Part shown: positions 1 through 15,915 of the stretch, one piece after another | How the letters are laid out: every line of letters begins with the position of its first letter | How positions within the stretch are numbered: position 1 is the first letter of the stretch | NCBI RefSeq assembly: GCF_013409345.1 | Contig: NZ_JACCBB010000001.1 | Location: forward strand, 248,001 to 312,000 | Reading direction: 5' to 3' | Length of the DNA stretch: 64,000 nt | Source: Kineococcus aurantiacus | GTDB taxonomy: Bacteria; Actinomycetota; Actinomycetes; Actinomycetales; Kineococcaceae | Program-made: the position numbers and the translations under genes | Notes under the pieces: generated by a model | The model's database searches: none | The model's input: the letters and a program-made list of their open reading frames with translations, nothing else | What the model was told of the DNA's origin: nothing

Positions 1-451
1 GGGTCTGGACCTGGCCACGGTGCACTACCCGCCGGCGACCGACGGTCCCGACGGGGACGACCTCGACACGGCCGCCGCGCGCTACGCCGCCGAGCTGCTG
101 CGGTTCGGCGCCGGCGCGGAGGCGCCCGAGTTCGACGTCCTGCTGCTGGGCATGGGCCCCGACGGGCACGTCGCCTCGCTGTTCCCGCACCACCCCGGCC
201 TGGGCCGGGACGACTCCAGCGTCGTGGGGGTGCGGGAGTCGCCCAAGCCCCCGCCGTTGCGGGTGTCGTTCACCTTCGGGGCCATCGCCCGCGCCCGCGA
301 GGTGTGGCTGGTGGCCTCCGGCGCCGAGAAGGCCGCCGCGGTCGCCCGCGGTGTCGCCGCCGGCGACGTCGCGCAGACCCCGGCCGCGGGCGTGGCCGGG
401 ACCGAGCGGACGCTGTGGCTCGTGGACGAGGCGGCTGCCGCCGACCTGTGA
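1..451 (+). CDS. pgl: 6-phosphogluconolactonase, C-terminal part
   Basis: The reading frame is open from the left edge to a TGA at 449-451, so the 5' part lies outside the window. The visible 150 residues match the C-terminal half of the DevB/Pgl family, which hydrolyses 6-phosphogluconolactone to 6-phosphogluconate in the oxidative pentose phosphate pathway in the cytosol. The conserved stretch LLLGMGPDGHVASLFP is present, followed by the typical sugar-phosphate isomerase-fold ending (VWLVASGAEKA...). A strong symmetric hairpin starts 8 nt after the stop. The identification is safe; only the start is missing. Confidence 0.93.
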   Translation, partial: GLDLATVHYPPATDGPDGDDLDTAAARYAAELLRFGAGAEAPEFDVLLLGMGPDGHVASLFPHHPGLGRDDSSVVGVRESPKPPPLRVSFTFGAIARAREVWLVASGAEKAAAVARGVAAGDVAQTPAAGVAGTERTLWLVDEAAAADL

Positions 452-458
452 GCCCCCG

Positions 459-510
459 CACGCACGCGAAAGCCCCCCGCAGCCGGCTGCGGGGGGCTTT
501 CGCGTGCGTG
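459..510. terminator. Bidirectional terminator hairpin between pgl and rbpA
   Basis: This is a perfect 26+26 nt palindrome centred at 484/485, with arms running from CACGCACGCG to CGCGTGCGTG. It lies between two convergent genes, so it can serve both strands. No long T-tract follows on either side, as is common in very GC-rich actinobacteria. Confidence 0.85.
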
Positions 511-522
511 GTGACCGGTGGG

Positions 523-873
523 TCAGCGGATGAGGCCGCGGGCGCGCAGGCTCTCGAGCGCCTCGTTGAGGATGGCCTCGCCGTCGGAGTCCGAGCGACG
601 CTCCTTCACGTACGCCAGGTGCGTCTTGTACGGCTCGTTCTTCGGCGGGGCGGGCGGGTTGGCCCGGTCGGTGCCCGCCGGGAACCCGCACCGCGGGCAG
701 TCCCAGGTCTCGGGCGGCTCGACCCCGGACTCCTCGGCGAAGCTGGGCTTGGTCTCGTGCCCGTTGGCGCACCAGTAGGAGATCCGGATGCGGGGAGCGG
801 TGTCCCCCCGCTCGGCTTCGCCCATGGGGCCGGCGCCGACCCTGCTGCCTCGGATGGCGTTGCCACCTGCCAC
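523..873 (-). CDS. rbpA: RNA polymerase-binding protein RbpA
   Basis: The 116-residue product matches RbpA, an actinobacterial protein that binds RNA polymerase and the principal sigma factor and stabilises the open promoter complex. The N-terminal arm begins MAGGNAIRGSRVG. It is followed by a zinc-binding core with a CANGH motif (residues 35-39) and CPRCG, and by the C-terminal sigma-interaction helix (EAILNEALESLRARG). The start is GTG, with a GAGGAG-like ribosome site about 10 nt upstream. It lies 13 nt downstream of secG on the same strand and may be co-transcribed with it. Confidence 0.95.
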   Translation of the reverse strand: MAGGNAIRGSRVGAGPMGEAERGDTAPRIRISYWCANGHETKPSFAEESGVEPPETWDCPRCGFPAGTDRANPPAPPKNEPYKTHLAYVKERRSDSDGEAILNEALESLRARGLIR

Positions 874-886
874 GTCGGTCGTCTCC

Positions 887-1138
887 TCAGAACTCGTTGG
901 TGAAGCGCTCGACGAGGCCGAGCAGCACGACGGTCGCGAACCAGACGCAGCCGATCGTGACGGTGAACCGGTTGAGGTTGCGCTCCGCCATGCTGGACCC
1001 GGACAGGCTGGTGGTCACGCCCCCGCCGAACATGTCCGACAGCCCACCGCCCTTGCCCTTGTGGAGCAGGATCAGCAGGGTCAGGAACAGGCTGGAGATC
1101 GCGAGGATCACCTGCAGCACGATGCGGAGGACGCTCAC
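887..1138 (-). CDS. secG: Protein translocase subunit SecG
   Basis: This 83-residue protein has two predicted membrane helices (about residues 4-24 and 60-77) joined by a Gly-rich cytoplasmic loop with LLHKGKGGGLSDMFGGG, which is diagnostic for SecG. It is the small subunit of the SecYEG channel in the cytoplasmic membrane. The GTG start is preceded at exactly 6 nt by a TAAGCT box, so a leaderless mRNA is likely. This promoter would sit in the 14-nt gap after tpiA, allowing secG (and perhaps rbpA) to be transcribed independently of the glycolytic genes. Confidence 0.95.
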   Translation of the reverse strand: MSVLRIVLQVILAISSLFLTLLILLHKGKGGGLSDMFGGGVTTSLSGSSMAERNLNRFTVTIGCVWFATVVLLGLVERFTNEF

Positions 1139-1144
1139 CGGGTC

Positions 1145-1150
1145 AGCTTA
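1145..1150 (-). promoter_or_regulatory. Putative -10 box for leaderless secG
   Basis: TAAGCT on the minus strand is followed by 6 nt (GACCCG) and the GTG start codon. The layout is the same as for other genes in this window. No convincing -35 box is visible. Confidence 0.5.
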
Positions 1151-1152
1151 GG

Positions 1153-1941
1153 TCATCGGGCGGGGTGGTCGCGGTACCTCACGATCGCGGCGAAGTCGCC
1201 CGCGTCCGTGCTCGCGCCGCCCACGAGGGCGCCGTCGACGTCGGCCTGCTGCATGATCGCGGCGATGCTGGCCGGTTTGACGCTGCCGCCGTACAGGACG
1301 CGGACCGCCTCGGCGGTCGCGGCGTCGAACTGCTCGGCCACCGCGGCGCGCAGCGCGGCGCAGACCTCCTGGGCGTCCTCGGGGGTGGCGACCTCACCGG
1401 TGCCGATGGCCCACACCGGTTCGTAGGCCAGGACGAGCCCGGCCACCTGCTCCTTGGCCAGCCCCGACAGGGCCTGCGTGACCTGCCCGACGGTGAACTC
1501 GACGTGCTGCGCGGCCTGGCGCACCTCCAGCGGCTCACCGACGCAGACGATCGGGACGAGGCCGTGGGCCAGGGCCTGCTTGGTCTTGGCGTTCACGACC
1601 TCGTCGGTCTCACCGTGGTACTGGCGGCGCTCGGAGTGCCCGACCGCGACGTAGGTGACGCCCAGCTTGGCCAGCTGCGCACCGGAGACCTCACCGGTGT
1701 ACGCGCCGGACTCGTGCGCGGAGACGTCCTGCGCGCCCAGGACGATCGAGAGCCTGTCGCCCTCGATGAGCGTCTGGACGGTGCGCAGGCTGGTGTGGGA
1801 GGGCAGCACGGCGACCTCCACGGCCGCGTAGTCGTGCTTGGCGTCCTTGAGGGTCCAGTCCAGCTTCTGCACGAGCAGGGTGCCCTGCTGGTGGTCCAGG
1901 ACCATCTTCCAGTTCCCGGCGATCAGCGGGGTGCGGGGCAT
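1153..1941 (-). CDS. tpiA: Triosephosphate isomerase
   Basis: The 262-residue TIM-barrel enzyme interconverts dihydroxyacetone phosphate and glyceraldehyde 3-phosphate in glycolysis. Catalytic residues are visible: Asn10 and Lys12 (AGNWKM), His102 (AVGHSERR) and Glu174 in the signature [11 protein letters not shown]. The phosphate-binding GGSVKP loop and the C-terminal LVGGAS segment are present. The ATG start has a clear AGGAGGT ribosome site. It lies 39 nt downstream of pgk and belongs to the gap-pgk-tpiA cluster. Length is normal for the family. Confidence 0.97.
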   Translation of the reverse strand: MPRTPLIAGNWKMVLDHQQGTLLVQKLDWTLKDAKHDYAAVEVAVLPSHTSLRTVQTLIEGDRLSIVLGAQDVSAHESGAYTGEVSGAQLAKLGVTYVAVGHSERRQYHGETDEVVNAKTKQALAHGLVPIVCVGEPLEVRQAAQHVEFTVGQVTQALSGLAKEQVAGLVLAYEPVWAIGTGEVATPEDAQEVCAALRAAVAEQFDAATAEAVRVLYGGSVKPASIAAIMQQADVDGALVGGASTDAGDFAAIVRYRDHPAR

Positions 1942-1980
1942 CGTGGGACCTCCTTCTCGTTCTGGGCGGGCGGCGCGGGG

Positions 1981-3219
<1,239 letters not shown>

Positions 3220-3290
3220 GGACGTTCCCTTCTGCTGTCGGGCCCGTTGCGGGGCCCGGTCCCGCGCCGGGCTGCGGGCGGACGGACGAC

Positions 3291-3325
3291 GGCCCGGGCC
3301 CCCTCCTGCGAGGAGGACCCGGGCC
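3291..3325 (-). terminator. Imperfect hairpin in the gap-pgk spacer
   Basis: GGCCCGGG and CCCGGGCC arms enclose a second CCTCCT/AGGAGG pairing with a bulge. It lies after the gap stop codon and before pgk. No T-tract follows on the minus strand, so it may be an attenuator or mRNA 3'-end stabiliser rather than a full terminator. Confidence 0.4.
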
Positions 3326-3341
3326 GGATCTTGTCAGAGGC

Positions 3342-4484
<1,143 letters not shown>

Positions 4485-4522
4485 CTATGGCCTGCGTCAC
4501 GTCGACGCGGAGCCGGGGTGCG

Positions 4523-4547
4523 GGCGGGCCCCGCCGCGGGGCCCGCC
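4523..4547 (-). terminator. Terminator hairpin after whiA
   Basis: GGCGGGCCCCG and its complement form an 11-bp stem with a 3-nt loop, starting 4 nt after the whiA stop codon. It separates the rapZ-yvcK-whiA block from gap. Confidence 0.65.
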
Positions 4548-4551
4548 GGGT

Positions 4552-6702
<2,151 letters not shown>

Positions 6703-6706
<4 letters not shown>

Positions 6707-7626
6707 TCCCGCCCCAGGTCGCGGTGCAGCACGCGCACGGTCAGCCCGTCCCGGCGCAGCCGGGCGCCGAGCTCCTCGGCCATCGCCACCGAGCGGTGCT
6801 TGCCGCCCGTGCAGCCCACCGCGATCGTCGCGTAGCGCTTGCTCTCGCGCCGGTAGCCGTCGAAGACCGGGTGCAGGGCCGACTCGTAGCGGTCCAGGAA
6901 CGGGGTGGCGCCCTCGGCCGCGAGGACGAACGCGGCCACCGGGGCGTCCTGCCCCGTCAGGGGGCGCAGCTCGGGGTCCCAGTGCGGGTTGGGGATGAAC
7001 CGCACGTCGGCGACGTGCTCGGCGTCGGCGGGGGTGCCGTACTTGAAGCCGAAGCTCATCACGGTGACGCGCAGGTCCTCGGCGCGCTCGGCCTCGAACA
7101 GCGAGGCCACCAGGGACCCCAGCTGGTGGACGTTGAAGGAGCTGGAGTCCACGACCACGTCGGCGCGCGCCCGCAGCTCCCCGGTGAGGGTGCGCTCGCG
7201 GGCGATGCCGTCGACGATGCGGTCCTCCCCCTGCAGCGGGTGCGGCCGGCGCACGCCCTCGAACCGGCGGACCAGGACGTCGTCGGTGGCGTCCAGGAAC
7301 AGCACGCGCAGCGAGACGTGGCGGGTGTCCAGCCCGGCCAGGGCCTCGGTGAGCTCGGCGAAGAAGCTGCGGCCGCGGACGTCGACGACCACCGCCAGGC
7401 GCGGGATCGCCTGCCCCGCACGGGCTGCCAGTTCGGCGAGGGGTTCGAGCATCTGCGGCGGCAGGTTGTCCACGACGAACCAGCCGAGGTCCTCCAGCGC
7501 CTTGCCCGTCGTGGACCGGCCGGCCCCGGACATCCCCGTGATGATGAGCAGCTCGGGACGGCGCGGCCTGTCGGTCCCGCCCCGCGCGCCACCCTGCGGG
7601 TCCGCGTCCTCCGCCGTCTCCTGCAC
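6703..7626 (-). CDS. rapZ: RNase adapter protein RapZ (YvcJ family P-loop NTPase)
   Basis: The 307-residue product has a Walker A motif GMSGAGRST at residues 31-39. The C-terminal RapZ domain contains [11 protein letters not shown], the [13 protein letters not shown] segment and the [10 protein letters not shown] loop. Family members bind nucleotides; in E. coli RapZ directs RNase E to a small RNA, but the actinobacterial role is less clear. A CAGGAT box lies 6 nt before the GTG start, suggesting a leaderless transcript that begins this operon. It is coupled to yvcK by a 4-nt overlap. Confidence 0.95.
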
Positions 7627-7632
7627 CCGCCC

Positions 7633-7638
7633 ATCCTG
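7633..7638 (-). promoter_or_regulatory. Putative -10 box for leaderless rapZ
   Basis: CAGGAT on the minus strand, then 6 nt (GGGCGG), then the GTG start. The same CAGGAT/6-nt layout precedes the methyltransferase gene at 39740. Confidence 0.45.
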
Positions 7639-7721
7639 TCATCCCCGGGCGTGTCGCCCGCGCCGAGCCCGGTACGCGTCGCGCTCGCGCGGTCACCTGC
7701 CGTGGCCGCCGGTGGGCCGGC

Positions 7722-9743
7722 TCAGTCGAGGAGCTCCCCCGTGGCCGTGTTCACGGCCGGTTCGCCGGCCCCTGCGGCGCCGGCGAGCGCCTCCACGACG
7801 GCGGCCGCGGTCCGCGGGCCCATGCCGGGGACGGCGGCGACCTCCTCGGCGGTGGCCGCGCGCAGCCGCTTGACGGAGCCGAAGTGCTTGAGCAGGGCGC
7901 TCTTGCGGGCCTGGCCGAGGCCGGGGACGCCGTCGAGGGCCGAGGTCGTCATGGCCTTGGAGCGCTTGGCGCGGTGGTACGTGATCGCGAAGCGGTGGGC
8001 CTCGTCGCGCACGCGCTGGAGCAGGAACAGGCCCTGGCTGGTGCGCGGCAGGACGACGGGGTGGTCCTCCCCGGGCAGCCACACCTCCTCGAGGCGCTTG
8101 GCCAGGCCGCACAGGGCGACGTCGACGACGCCGACGTCGGCCAGGGCCCGGGCGGCGGCCTCGACCTGGGGGCGGCCGCCGTCGACGACGACGAGGTTGG
8201 GGGCGTAGGAGAAGCGGCGGGGCCGGCCGGTACCGGGGTCGATGCCGGCCAGGACCTCCCCGCCGACCGGGGCGGAGGTTTCCACCTCCAGGCCGTCGGC
8301 GGTCTCGGTGAGGACCCCGGCGGTGGGCCCGGGGCCGCCCTCGTCCTGGGCCAGCCGCTTGAAGCGGCGGGTGAGGACCTCGCGCATGGCCCGGGTGTCG
8401 TCGAGGCCGCCCTCGTCGCCGCGCACGGCGAAGCGGCGGTAGTCGGACTTCTTGGGCAGGCCGTCCTCGAAGACGACCATCGAGGCGACGACGTTGGTCT
8501 CCTGGGTGTGGGACACGTCGTAGCACTCGATGCGCAGCGGGGCCTCCTCCAGGCCCAGGGCCTCCTGCAGCTCGGTGAGGGCCAGGCTGCGGGTGGTGAG
8601 GTCGCCGCCGCGGCGGGTCTTGTGCAGGGCCAGGGCCTGGGTGGCGTTGCGGTGGACGGTCTCCATGAGCGCCTTCTTGTCCCCGCGCTGGGGGACGCGC
8701 AGGTCGACGCGGGACCCGCGCAGCTCCGAGAGCCAGTCCTCCACGTCGGCCTCGACGGTGGCGGGCAGGGCCGGGACGAGGACCTCGCGGGGGACGCCCT
8801 CGCCGCTCTCCCCGCCGTAGACCTGCAGCAGGAGCTGCTCGACGAGCTCGGGGGTGCCGACGTCCTCGACCTTCTCGGAGACCCAGCCGCGCTGGCCGCG
8901 CACGCGGCCGCCGCGGACGTGGAAGACCTGCACGGCCGCTTCGAGCTCGTCGTCGGCGATGGCGAAGACGTCGGCGTCGGTCGCGTCGGGCAGGACGACG
9001 GCGGACTTCTCCAGGGCCTTGGTGAGCGCGCCGAGGTCGTCGCGCAGGCGGGCGGCGCGCTCGAAGTCGAGCTCGGCGGCGGCGGCCTTCATCTCGGCCT
9101 CGGCGCGGCGCACGAAGCGGGCGGTGTTGCCGGCCATGAAGTCGCAGAAGTCCTGGGCGAGGGCCTTGTGGTCCTCGGCGGAGATCTTGCCGACGCAGGG
9201 GGCGGAGCACTTGTCGATGTAGCCCAGCAGGCAGGGCCGGCCGACCTGGCCGGCGCGCTTGTAGACGCCGGTGGAGCAGGTGCGCACGGGGAAGACGCGC
9301 AGCAGGAGGTCGACGGTCTCGCGGATGGCCCAGGCGTGGGTGTACGGGCCGAAGTAGCGGGTGCCCTTGCGCTTGGCGCCGCGCAGGACCTGCACGCGGG
9401 GCACGGCCTCGCCCATGGTGACGGCGAGGTAGGGGTAGGACTTGTCGTCGCGGTACTTGACGTTGAACCGCGGGTCGAACTCCTTGATCCAGGAGTACTC
9501 GAGCTGGAGGGCCTCGACCTCGGTGGTGACGACCGTCCACTCGACGCTGGCGGCCGTGGTGACCATGGCCATGGTGCGCGGGTGCAGGGCCGACAGGTCC
9601 TGGAAGTAGTTGGACAGCCGCGCGCGCAGGCTCTTGGCCTTGCCGACGTAGATGACGCGACCGGCCGGGTCGCGGAAGCGGTACACCCCGGGTTCGACGG
9701 GGATCTCCCCCGGCTTGGGGCGGTAGGTGGCGGGGTCGGGCAC
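7722..9743 (-). CDS. uvrC: Excinuclease ABC subunit C
   Basis: The 673-residue UvrC makes the dual incisions in nucleotide excision repair after UvrA/UvrB recognise damage. The order of domains is complete. An N-terminal GIY-YIG nuclease (PGVYRFRD ... [14 protein letters not shown]) is followed by a Cys-rich segment ([15 protein letters not shown]), a UvrB-interacting UVR helix, an RNase H-like endonuclease ([22 protein letters not shown]) and C-terminal helix-hairpin-helix repeats. The GTG start lies 6 nt after a TAGGCT box, implying a leaderless mRNA. Upstream is a weak version of the damage-promoter element seen at uvrA, uvrB and polA. Confidence 0.97.
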   Translation of the reverse strand: MPDPATYRPKPGEIPVEPGVYRFRDPAGRVIYVGKAKSLRARLSNYFQDLSALHPRTMAMVTTAASVEWTVVTTEVEALQLEYSWIKEFDPRFNVKYRDDKSYPYLAVTMGEAVPRVQVLRGAKRKGTRYFGPYTHAWAIRETVDLLLRVFPVRTCSTGVYKRAGQVGRPCLLGYIDKCSAPCVGKISAEDHKALAQDFCDFMAGNTARFVRRAEAEMKAAAAELDFERAARLRDDLGALTKALEKSAVVLPDATDADVFAIADDELEAAVQVFHVRGGRVRGQRGWVSEKVEDVGTPELVEQLLLQVYGGESGEGVPREVLVPALPATVEADVEDWLSELRGSRVDLRVPQRGDKKALMETVHRNATQALALHKTRRGGDLTTRSLALTELQEALGLEEAPLRIECYDVSHTQETNVVASMVVFEDGLPKKSDYRRFAVRGDEGGLDDTRAMREVLTRRFKRLAQDEGGPGPTAGVLTETADGLEVETSAPVGGEVLAGIDPGTGRPRRFSYAPNLVVVDGGRPQVEAAARALADVGVVDVALCGLAKRLEEVWLPGEDHPVVLPRTSQGLFLLQRVRDEAHRFAITYHRAKRSKAMTTSALDGVPGLGQARKSALLKHFGSVKRLRAATAEEVAAVPGMGPRTAAAVVEALAGAAGAGEPAVNTATGELLD

Positions 9744-9749
9744 GGGACG

Positions 9750-9772
9750 AGCCTAGGTCGCGAGTCCGACGC
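9750..9772 (-). promoter_or_regulatory. Weak RecA-NDp/PafBC-like promoter of uvrC
   Basis: Minus-strand GCGTCGGAC (9772-9764), 8 nt, TAGGCT (9755-9750), 6 nt, GTG. The GTCGG core and the spacing agree with uvrA and uvrB, but the flanking bases of the element do not, so damage control here is less certain. Confidence 0.45.
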
Positions 9773-9912
9773 GGTCCCACCGCGACCCGTCCACCCCTCC
9801 CCGCCGCGACGGTGCGTCAACGCCGGGGACGCTGCGCGACGGCGGGCGCGCGCTCGTGTGAACCGGGCCCCGCGGCGGCCGCACGGGGGTCCCCGAGCGG
9901 CCGGTGGTGACC

Positions 9913-9918
9913 TACCGT
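9913..9918 (+). promoter_or_regulatory. Putative -10 box deciding the start at 9925
   Basis: TACCGT is followed by 6 nt (CCGCTC) and GTG at 9925, the leaderless pattern seen elsewhere in the window. It favours 9925 over GTG codons at 9904 and 9907. Confidence 0.45.
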
Positions 9919-9924
9919 CCGCTC

Positions 9925-11058
9925 GTGGCCCCTGCGACGACCGTCCCGCCGACCGCGCCCAGCGCCTCCCCCGTCCCCGTCCCCGCTCCCGCGGCGGGCG
10001 GGTCCCCGCGGGTGCTGCGCCGCCCCCTGGGCTTCCCCGTCGGGGAGGGGGCGCCGGGGCCGGTGGCGGTCGTGCTCGCGGGGCTGGAGGACGAGGCGGC
10101 GCTGGGCGAGGTCCTGGACCGGCTCGGTGCGGCGGGGACCGCGGTCCGCAGCAGCACCCCCGACCGGCTGGACGTCGCGCTCTCCCGGTCCACGGCCCGG
10201 TTCGCGGCCTCGCGCCCCGGTGCCGTGCTCGTGCGCGGTGGCTCGGTGGCCGCGCTCGCGGGGGCGCTGGCGGCCCACACGGCCGGGGTGCCCGTGGTCC
10301 ACCTGGAGGCGGGGCTGCGCAGCTTCGACCGGCGCAGCCCGCAGGAGCAGCGCCGGGTGGTGCTGGACCAGCTGGCGACGTTGTGCTGCGCCCCGACGGC
10401 CACGGCCGTGGCCAACCTGCGCGCCGAGGGGGTCGCCGACGAGCGAATCCTGCGGACGGGCACGACGTGGACCGAGACGGTGCGGCGCTCGCTGCCCGAC
10501 GCCGGCGCGCAGGAGGCGGTGCTGGCCGAGCTGGGCGCGCCCCCCGGGCACGTCCTGCTGGCCTGGGACGACGCCCCCGGGGAGCAGGGGCCGGGCGTGC
10601 TGGAGCAGGTGCTGTCCCAGCTGTCCGCGCTCGCCGGCGAGGGCGTGCCCGTCGTCGTCCACACCGGTCCGCGGGTGCTGGACGCGGTGCGGGACCGCGG
10701 GGCCGGGGACCTGCTGCGCGGGCTCACCCTCGTGCCCCCGCAGCCCGTGGAGCGGTTCCTGGCCCTGGTGCGCGGCGCGCGGCTGGTCGTCTCGGACTCC
10801 GGCGACGTCCAGGAGGCCGCGGCCGTCCTGGGGCGGCGGCTGCTGGCCGTGCGCCCGGCGACCGAGCGTCCCGAGGGGCTGGGCTCGTCCGCCGTCCTCG
10901 TGCCCGGCGGGGTGGGGCTGGCCGCCGCCGTCCGCTCGGCGCCGGCCGGGGACCCCGGTGCCCCCGGCGCGCCGCCCGGGGGGCCTGGTCCCTACGGCGA
11001 CGGGTCGGCCAGCCGCGTGGTCGTGGAGTCCCTCGTCCGGCTCCTGGCGCCCTCCTGA
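9925..11058 (+). CDS. Divergent UDP-GlcNAc 2-epimerase-like protein, probably non-epimerase
   Basis: The 377-residue product has the GT-B-like fold signatures of WecB-type UDP-N-acetylglucosamine 2-epimerases: VPVVHLEAGLRSFD (Glu128), VSDSGDVQEAAAVLG and the TERPEG loop. Several catalytic positions are altered. The usual HGDT motif reads RGGS (104-107), the E(E/I)NR segment reads QEQRR, and the THRREN motif is replaced by AWDDAP (213-218), removing the conserved His. The N-terminus is a Pro/Ala-rich extension of about 25 residues. It may bind a nucleotide sugar without epimerising it, or be a decaying gene. It stands alone on the plus strand and converges on a flavoprotein gene 19 nt away. 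Confidence 0.7.
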   Translation: MAPATTVPPTAPSASPVPVPAPAAGGSPRVLRRPLGFPVGEGAPGPVAVVLAGLEDEAALGEVLDRLGAAGTAVRSSTPDRLDVALSRSTARFAASRPGAVLVRGGSVAALAGALAAHTAGVPVVHLEAGLRSFDRRSPQEQRRVVLDQLATLCCAPTATAVANLRAEGVADERILRTGTTWTETVRRSLPDAGAQEAVLAELGAPPGHVLLAWDDAPGEQGPGVLEQVLSQLSALAGEGVPVVVHTGPRVLDAVRDRGAGDLLRGLTLVPPQPVERFLALVRGARLVVSDSGDVQEAAAVLGRRLLAVRPATERPEGLGSSAVLVPGGVGLAAAVRSAPAGDPGAPGAPPGGPGPYGDGSASRVVVESLVRLLAPS

Positions 11059-11077
11059 GGGCTCGGTCCGGGGCTCC

Positions 11078-12427
11078 TCAGCGGGAGCGGACCGGCACCC
11101 GCGCGGCGAGCGCGCGGCCGGTGAGCAGGGCGCCGGCCGGCCCGTGCGGCCCGGGCCGGTCCGCCCGGGCGACCCGGACCAGGTTGCCGAGGCGGTCCAG
11201 CCCGGCCTCGCCGGTGCCGCCGGCCCCGGGCAGCGGTGCGGGGACGCTGCCGGGCACCCGGTGGACGTGGTGGTCCAGGACGCGGACGCCGCGGTGGACG
11301 CCGAGGGCGGGCAGTTCCGCGACGGCCGCCGCGGCGAGGTCCTCGTCGGACAGCACCGACAGCTCGTCGTCGCCGGAGCTCCAGAACTGCGCGCACACGA
11401 CGGTGCGGGAGGCGTCGCGGGAGGTCGCCGGCCGCCAGGGCCGGGTGGTGGTGAGCCGGCCGACGCGCAGGGAGGCGTCGAGGGCCGTGACGCTGTGCGC
11501 GTCCTGCCCGATCCCGCCGGTGCGGGGGTCGGGCTCCAGCAGGAGGTGGACGAGGTGGGTGTCGCGCCCGGTGGCGGCCGGGCCGGTGGGGGCGACCGTC
11601 CCCGGCAGCCAGGACCGCACGCCGGTGGCCGGGACGGCGGCGACGACGGCGCGGGCGGGCAGGACGTGGCCGCCGTAGCCGTCGCGCAGGCGCACGGCGC
11701 TCACGCGGTCGCCGTCGGTGATCAGCCCCTCGACGCAGGTGGACAGCAGGACCCGTGCACCGCGGGCGGTGAGGCGGCGGGCGAGCTCGGCCCACACGGC
11801 TCCGGCGCCCTCGCGCGCGGTGAGGACCTCGCCGTGGCCGCCGCGGCGGCGGGGCGTGCCCGCCAGCTCGTCGGCGAGCGCCGCGGGCAGCTCGCCGGGG
11901 TGGACGCCGAAGCGCTTGCGGCTGGCCGGGACGAAGACCTCGCGGGTTACGGCGGCGCCGTAGCGGGCGACGAGGACGTCCCAGGCGGAGGCGGGGGCGG
12001 GGGTGGCCCCGGTCGTGCGGTCCCGGCCCAGGTGCCGCGCGAGGCGCCGGACCGCGCCGCCGGGCGGCAGGAGGTCGGTGGGGCGCAGCGGGAGGTCCAG
12101 GAGCCGCCCGCCGACCACGGCGCGGTGGACGGCCCGCGTCCGCTCGACCCCGCCGGCCGCGCCGGCGAGGTCGAGCCAGCGGGTGAGGGCCTCGGCCGGG
12201 GCGTCGGCCGGGACGGCGCGGGGGCCGAGGTCGAGGCGGTGGCCCCACAGGTCCAGGGACCGGCTGGACCCGCCGACGGCGGCGGCCCGGTCGACGACGA
12301 CGACCTGCGCGCCGCCGTCGAGGAGCCGTTCGGCGGCCGCGAGGCCGACGGGTCCGGCGCCGACGACGACCACGGGGTCGTCGCTGCCGTGCCGGCTGGT
12401 GACGTCCTCGGCCACGAGTTGGCTCAT
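11078..12427 (-). CDS. FAD-dependent oxidoreductase of the amine-oxidase/UDP-galactopyranose-mutase-like superfamily
   Basis: The 449-residue protein begins with a dinucleotide-binding motif VVVVGAGPVGLAAAERLL about 20 residues in, then a GG(S/I)SR flavin motif (VGGSSRSLDLWGHRLDLGPR). This resembles flavoproteins found beside glycan-biosynthesis genes. A mid-section FVPASRKRFGV corresponds to the conserved substrate-domain segment of that group. The ATG start (MSQLVAEDV) has GGGGGAG 11 nt upstream; the frame stays open further upstream but reads as low-complexity Arg/Pro sequence. Substrate unknown. Its nearest neighbour is the epimerase-like gene, so a sugar-nucleotide role is possible but unproven. 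Confidence 0.75.
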   Translation of the reverse strand: MSQLVAEDVTSRHGSDDPVVVVGAGPVGLAAAERLLDGGAQVVVVDRAAAVGGSSRSLDLWGHRLDLGPRAVPADAPAEALTRWLDLAGAAGGVERTRAVHRAVVGGRLLDLPLRPTDLLPPGGAVRRLARHLGRDRTTGATPAPASAWDVLVARYGAAVTREVFVPASRKRFGVHPGELPAALADELAGTPRRRGGHGEVLTAREGAGAVWAELARRLTARGARVLLSTCVEGLITDGDRVSAVRLRDGYGGHVLPARAVVAAVPATGVRSWLPGTVAPTGPAATGRDTHLVHLLLEPDPRTGGIGQDAHSVTALDASLRVGRLTTTRPWRPATSRDASRTVVCAQFWSSGDDELSVLSDEDLAAAAVAELPALGVHRGVRVLDHHVHRVPGSVPAPLPGAGGTGEAGLDRLGNLVRVARADRPGPHGPAGALLTGRALAARVPVRSR

Positions 12428-12745
12428 GGTGCGCTGCTCTCCCCCACCTCGGTGGCCACCGTCGGCCTGCGGGTGCTGCGCGGGCCGGGGACGTCCCCGG
12501 CGGTGCTGCTGGCCCGGCGCCGTGCGCGCGGTGGTCCGATCCGTCCGTCCTGCTCCCCGGTGCGCCGGACCTGGTCCCCCCGGGTCCGGTGCGTGATCGC
12601 GACGAGTGTGGCAGTCGTGGGGGCGCCCGCGCGGCGGTTTCACCGGGTTCCCCAGGAGAAACACGGAACGTTCCCAGCCGCTCACGGCGAGTGCTGACCC
12701 CCGGTGCGACGTGCGCACCGGGGGTCGGTGGTCGGGACCTCCCGG
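12428..12745. other. 318-bp spacer between the flavoprotein gene and uvrA
   Basis: I see no credible gene here. The stretch holds the uvrA terminator hairpin at 12696-12726 and, upstream of the flavoprotein start, its ribosome site and presumably its promoter. No clear -10 or operator could be picked out. Confidence 0.5.
12696..12726 (-). terminator. Terminator hairpin after uvrA
   Basis: GACCCCCGGTGCG pairs with CGCACCGGGGGTC across a 5-nt loop, about 20 nt beyond the uvrA stop codon. Confidence 0.75.
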
Positions 12746-15718
<2,973 letters not shown>

Positions 15719-15724
15719 GCCCCA

Positions 15725-15747
15725 ACCCTAGGCGTCACCTCCGACAC
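15725..15747 (-). promoter_or_regulatory. RecA-NDp/PafBC-type promoter of uvrA
   Basis: Minus-strand GTGTCGGAG (15747-15739), exactly 8 nt, TAGGGT (15730-15725), 6 nt, GTG start of uvrA. The mycobacterial LexA-independent damage promoter is described as TTGTCRGTG-N8-TAnnnT; the element matches at 7 of 9 positions with identical spacing. The same 17 nt (GGGCTCGTGTCGGAGGT) precede uvrB. Confidence 0.75.
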
Positions 15748-15895
15748 GAGCCCCCGCGCGCCCGGCCCCGCGGCTGCGGGCGCCCCCGGGCGGTCCGCAG
15801 CGACCCCCCGTCGACGCCCCGTGGCCCCCGTCCGGGGGGTCCCGGGGGCGGCGGAGGAGGTGTCCACCTTTCGGCGGACGCTGGTAGTTGAGAGC

Positions 15896-15915
15896 AGTGC
15901 ATACGCTGAGTGCAT
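15896..15915 (+). promoter_or_regulatory. marR promoter with AGTGCAT direct repeat
   Basis: AGTGCAT occurs at 15896-15902 and 15909-15915, 13 nt apart. Between them TACGCT (15902-15907) lies 6 nt before the ATG, so the mRNA is probably leaderless. The repeat flanks the -10 box, as expected for an autoregulatory site. Confidence 0.4.

Noticed and set aside
15719-15913. LexA/SOS box for uvrA
   Set aside because: I looked for a GAAC-N4-GTTC-type palindrome upstream of uvrA and uvrB and found none; the PafBC-like element explains the region better.
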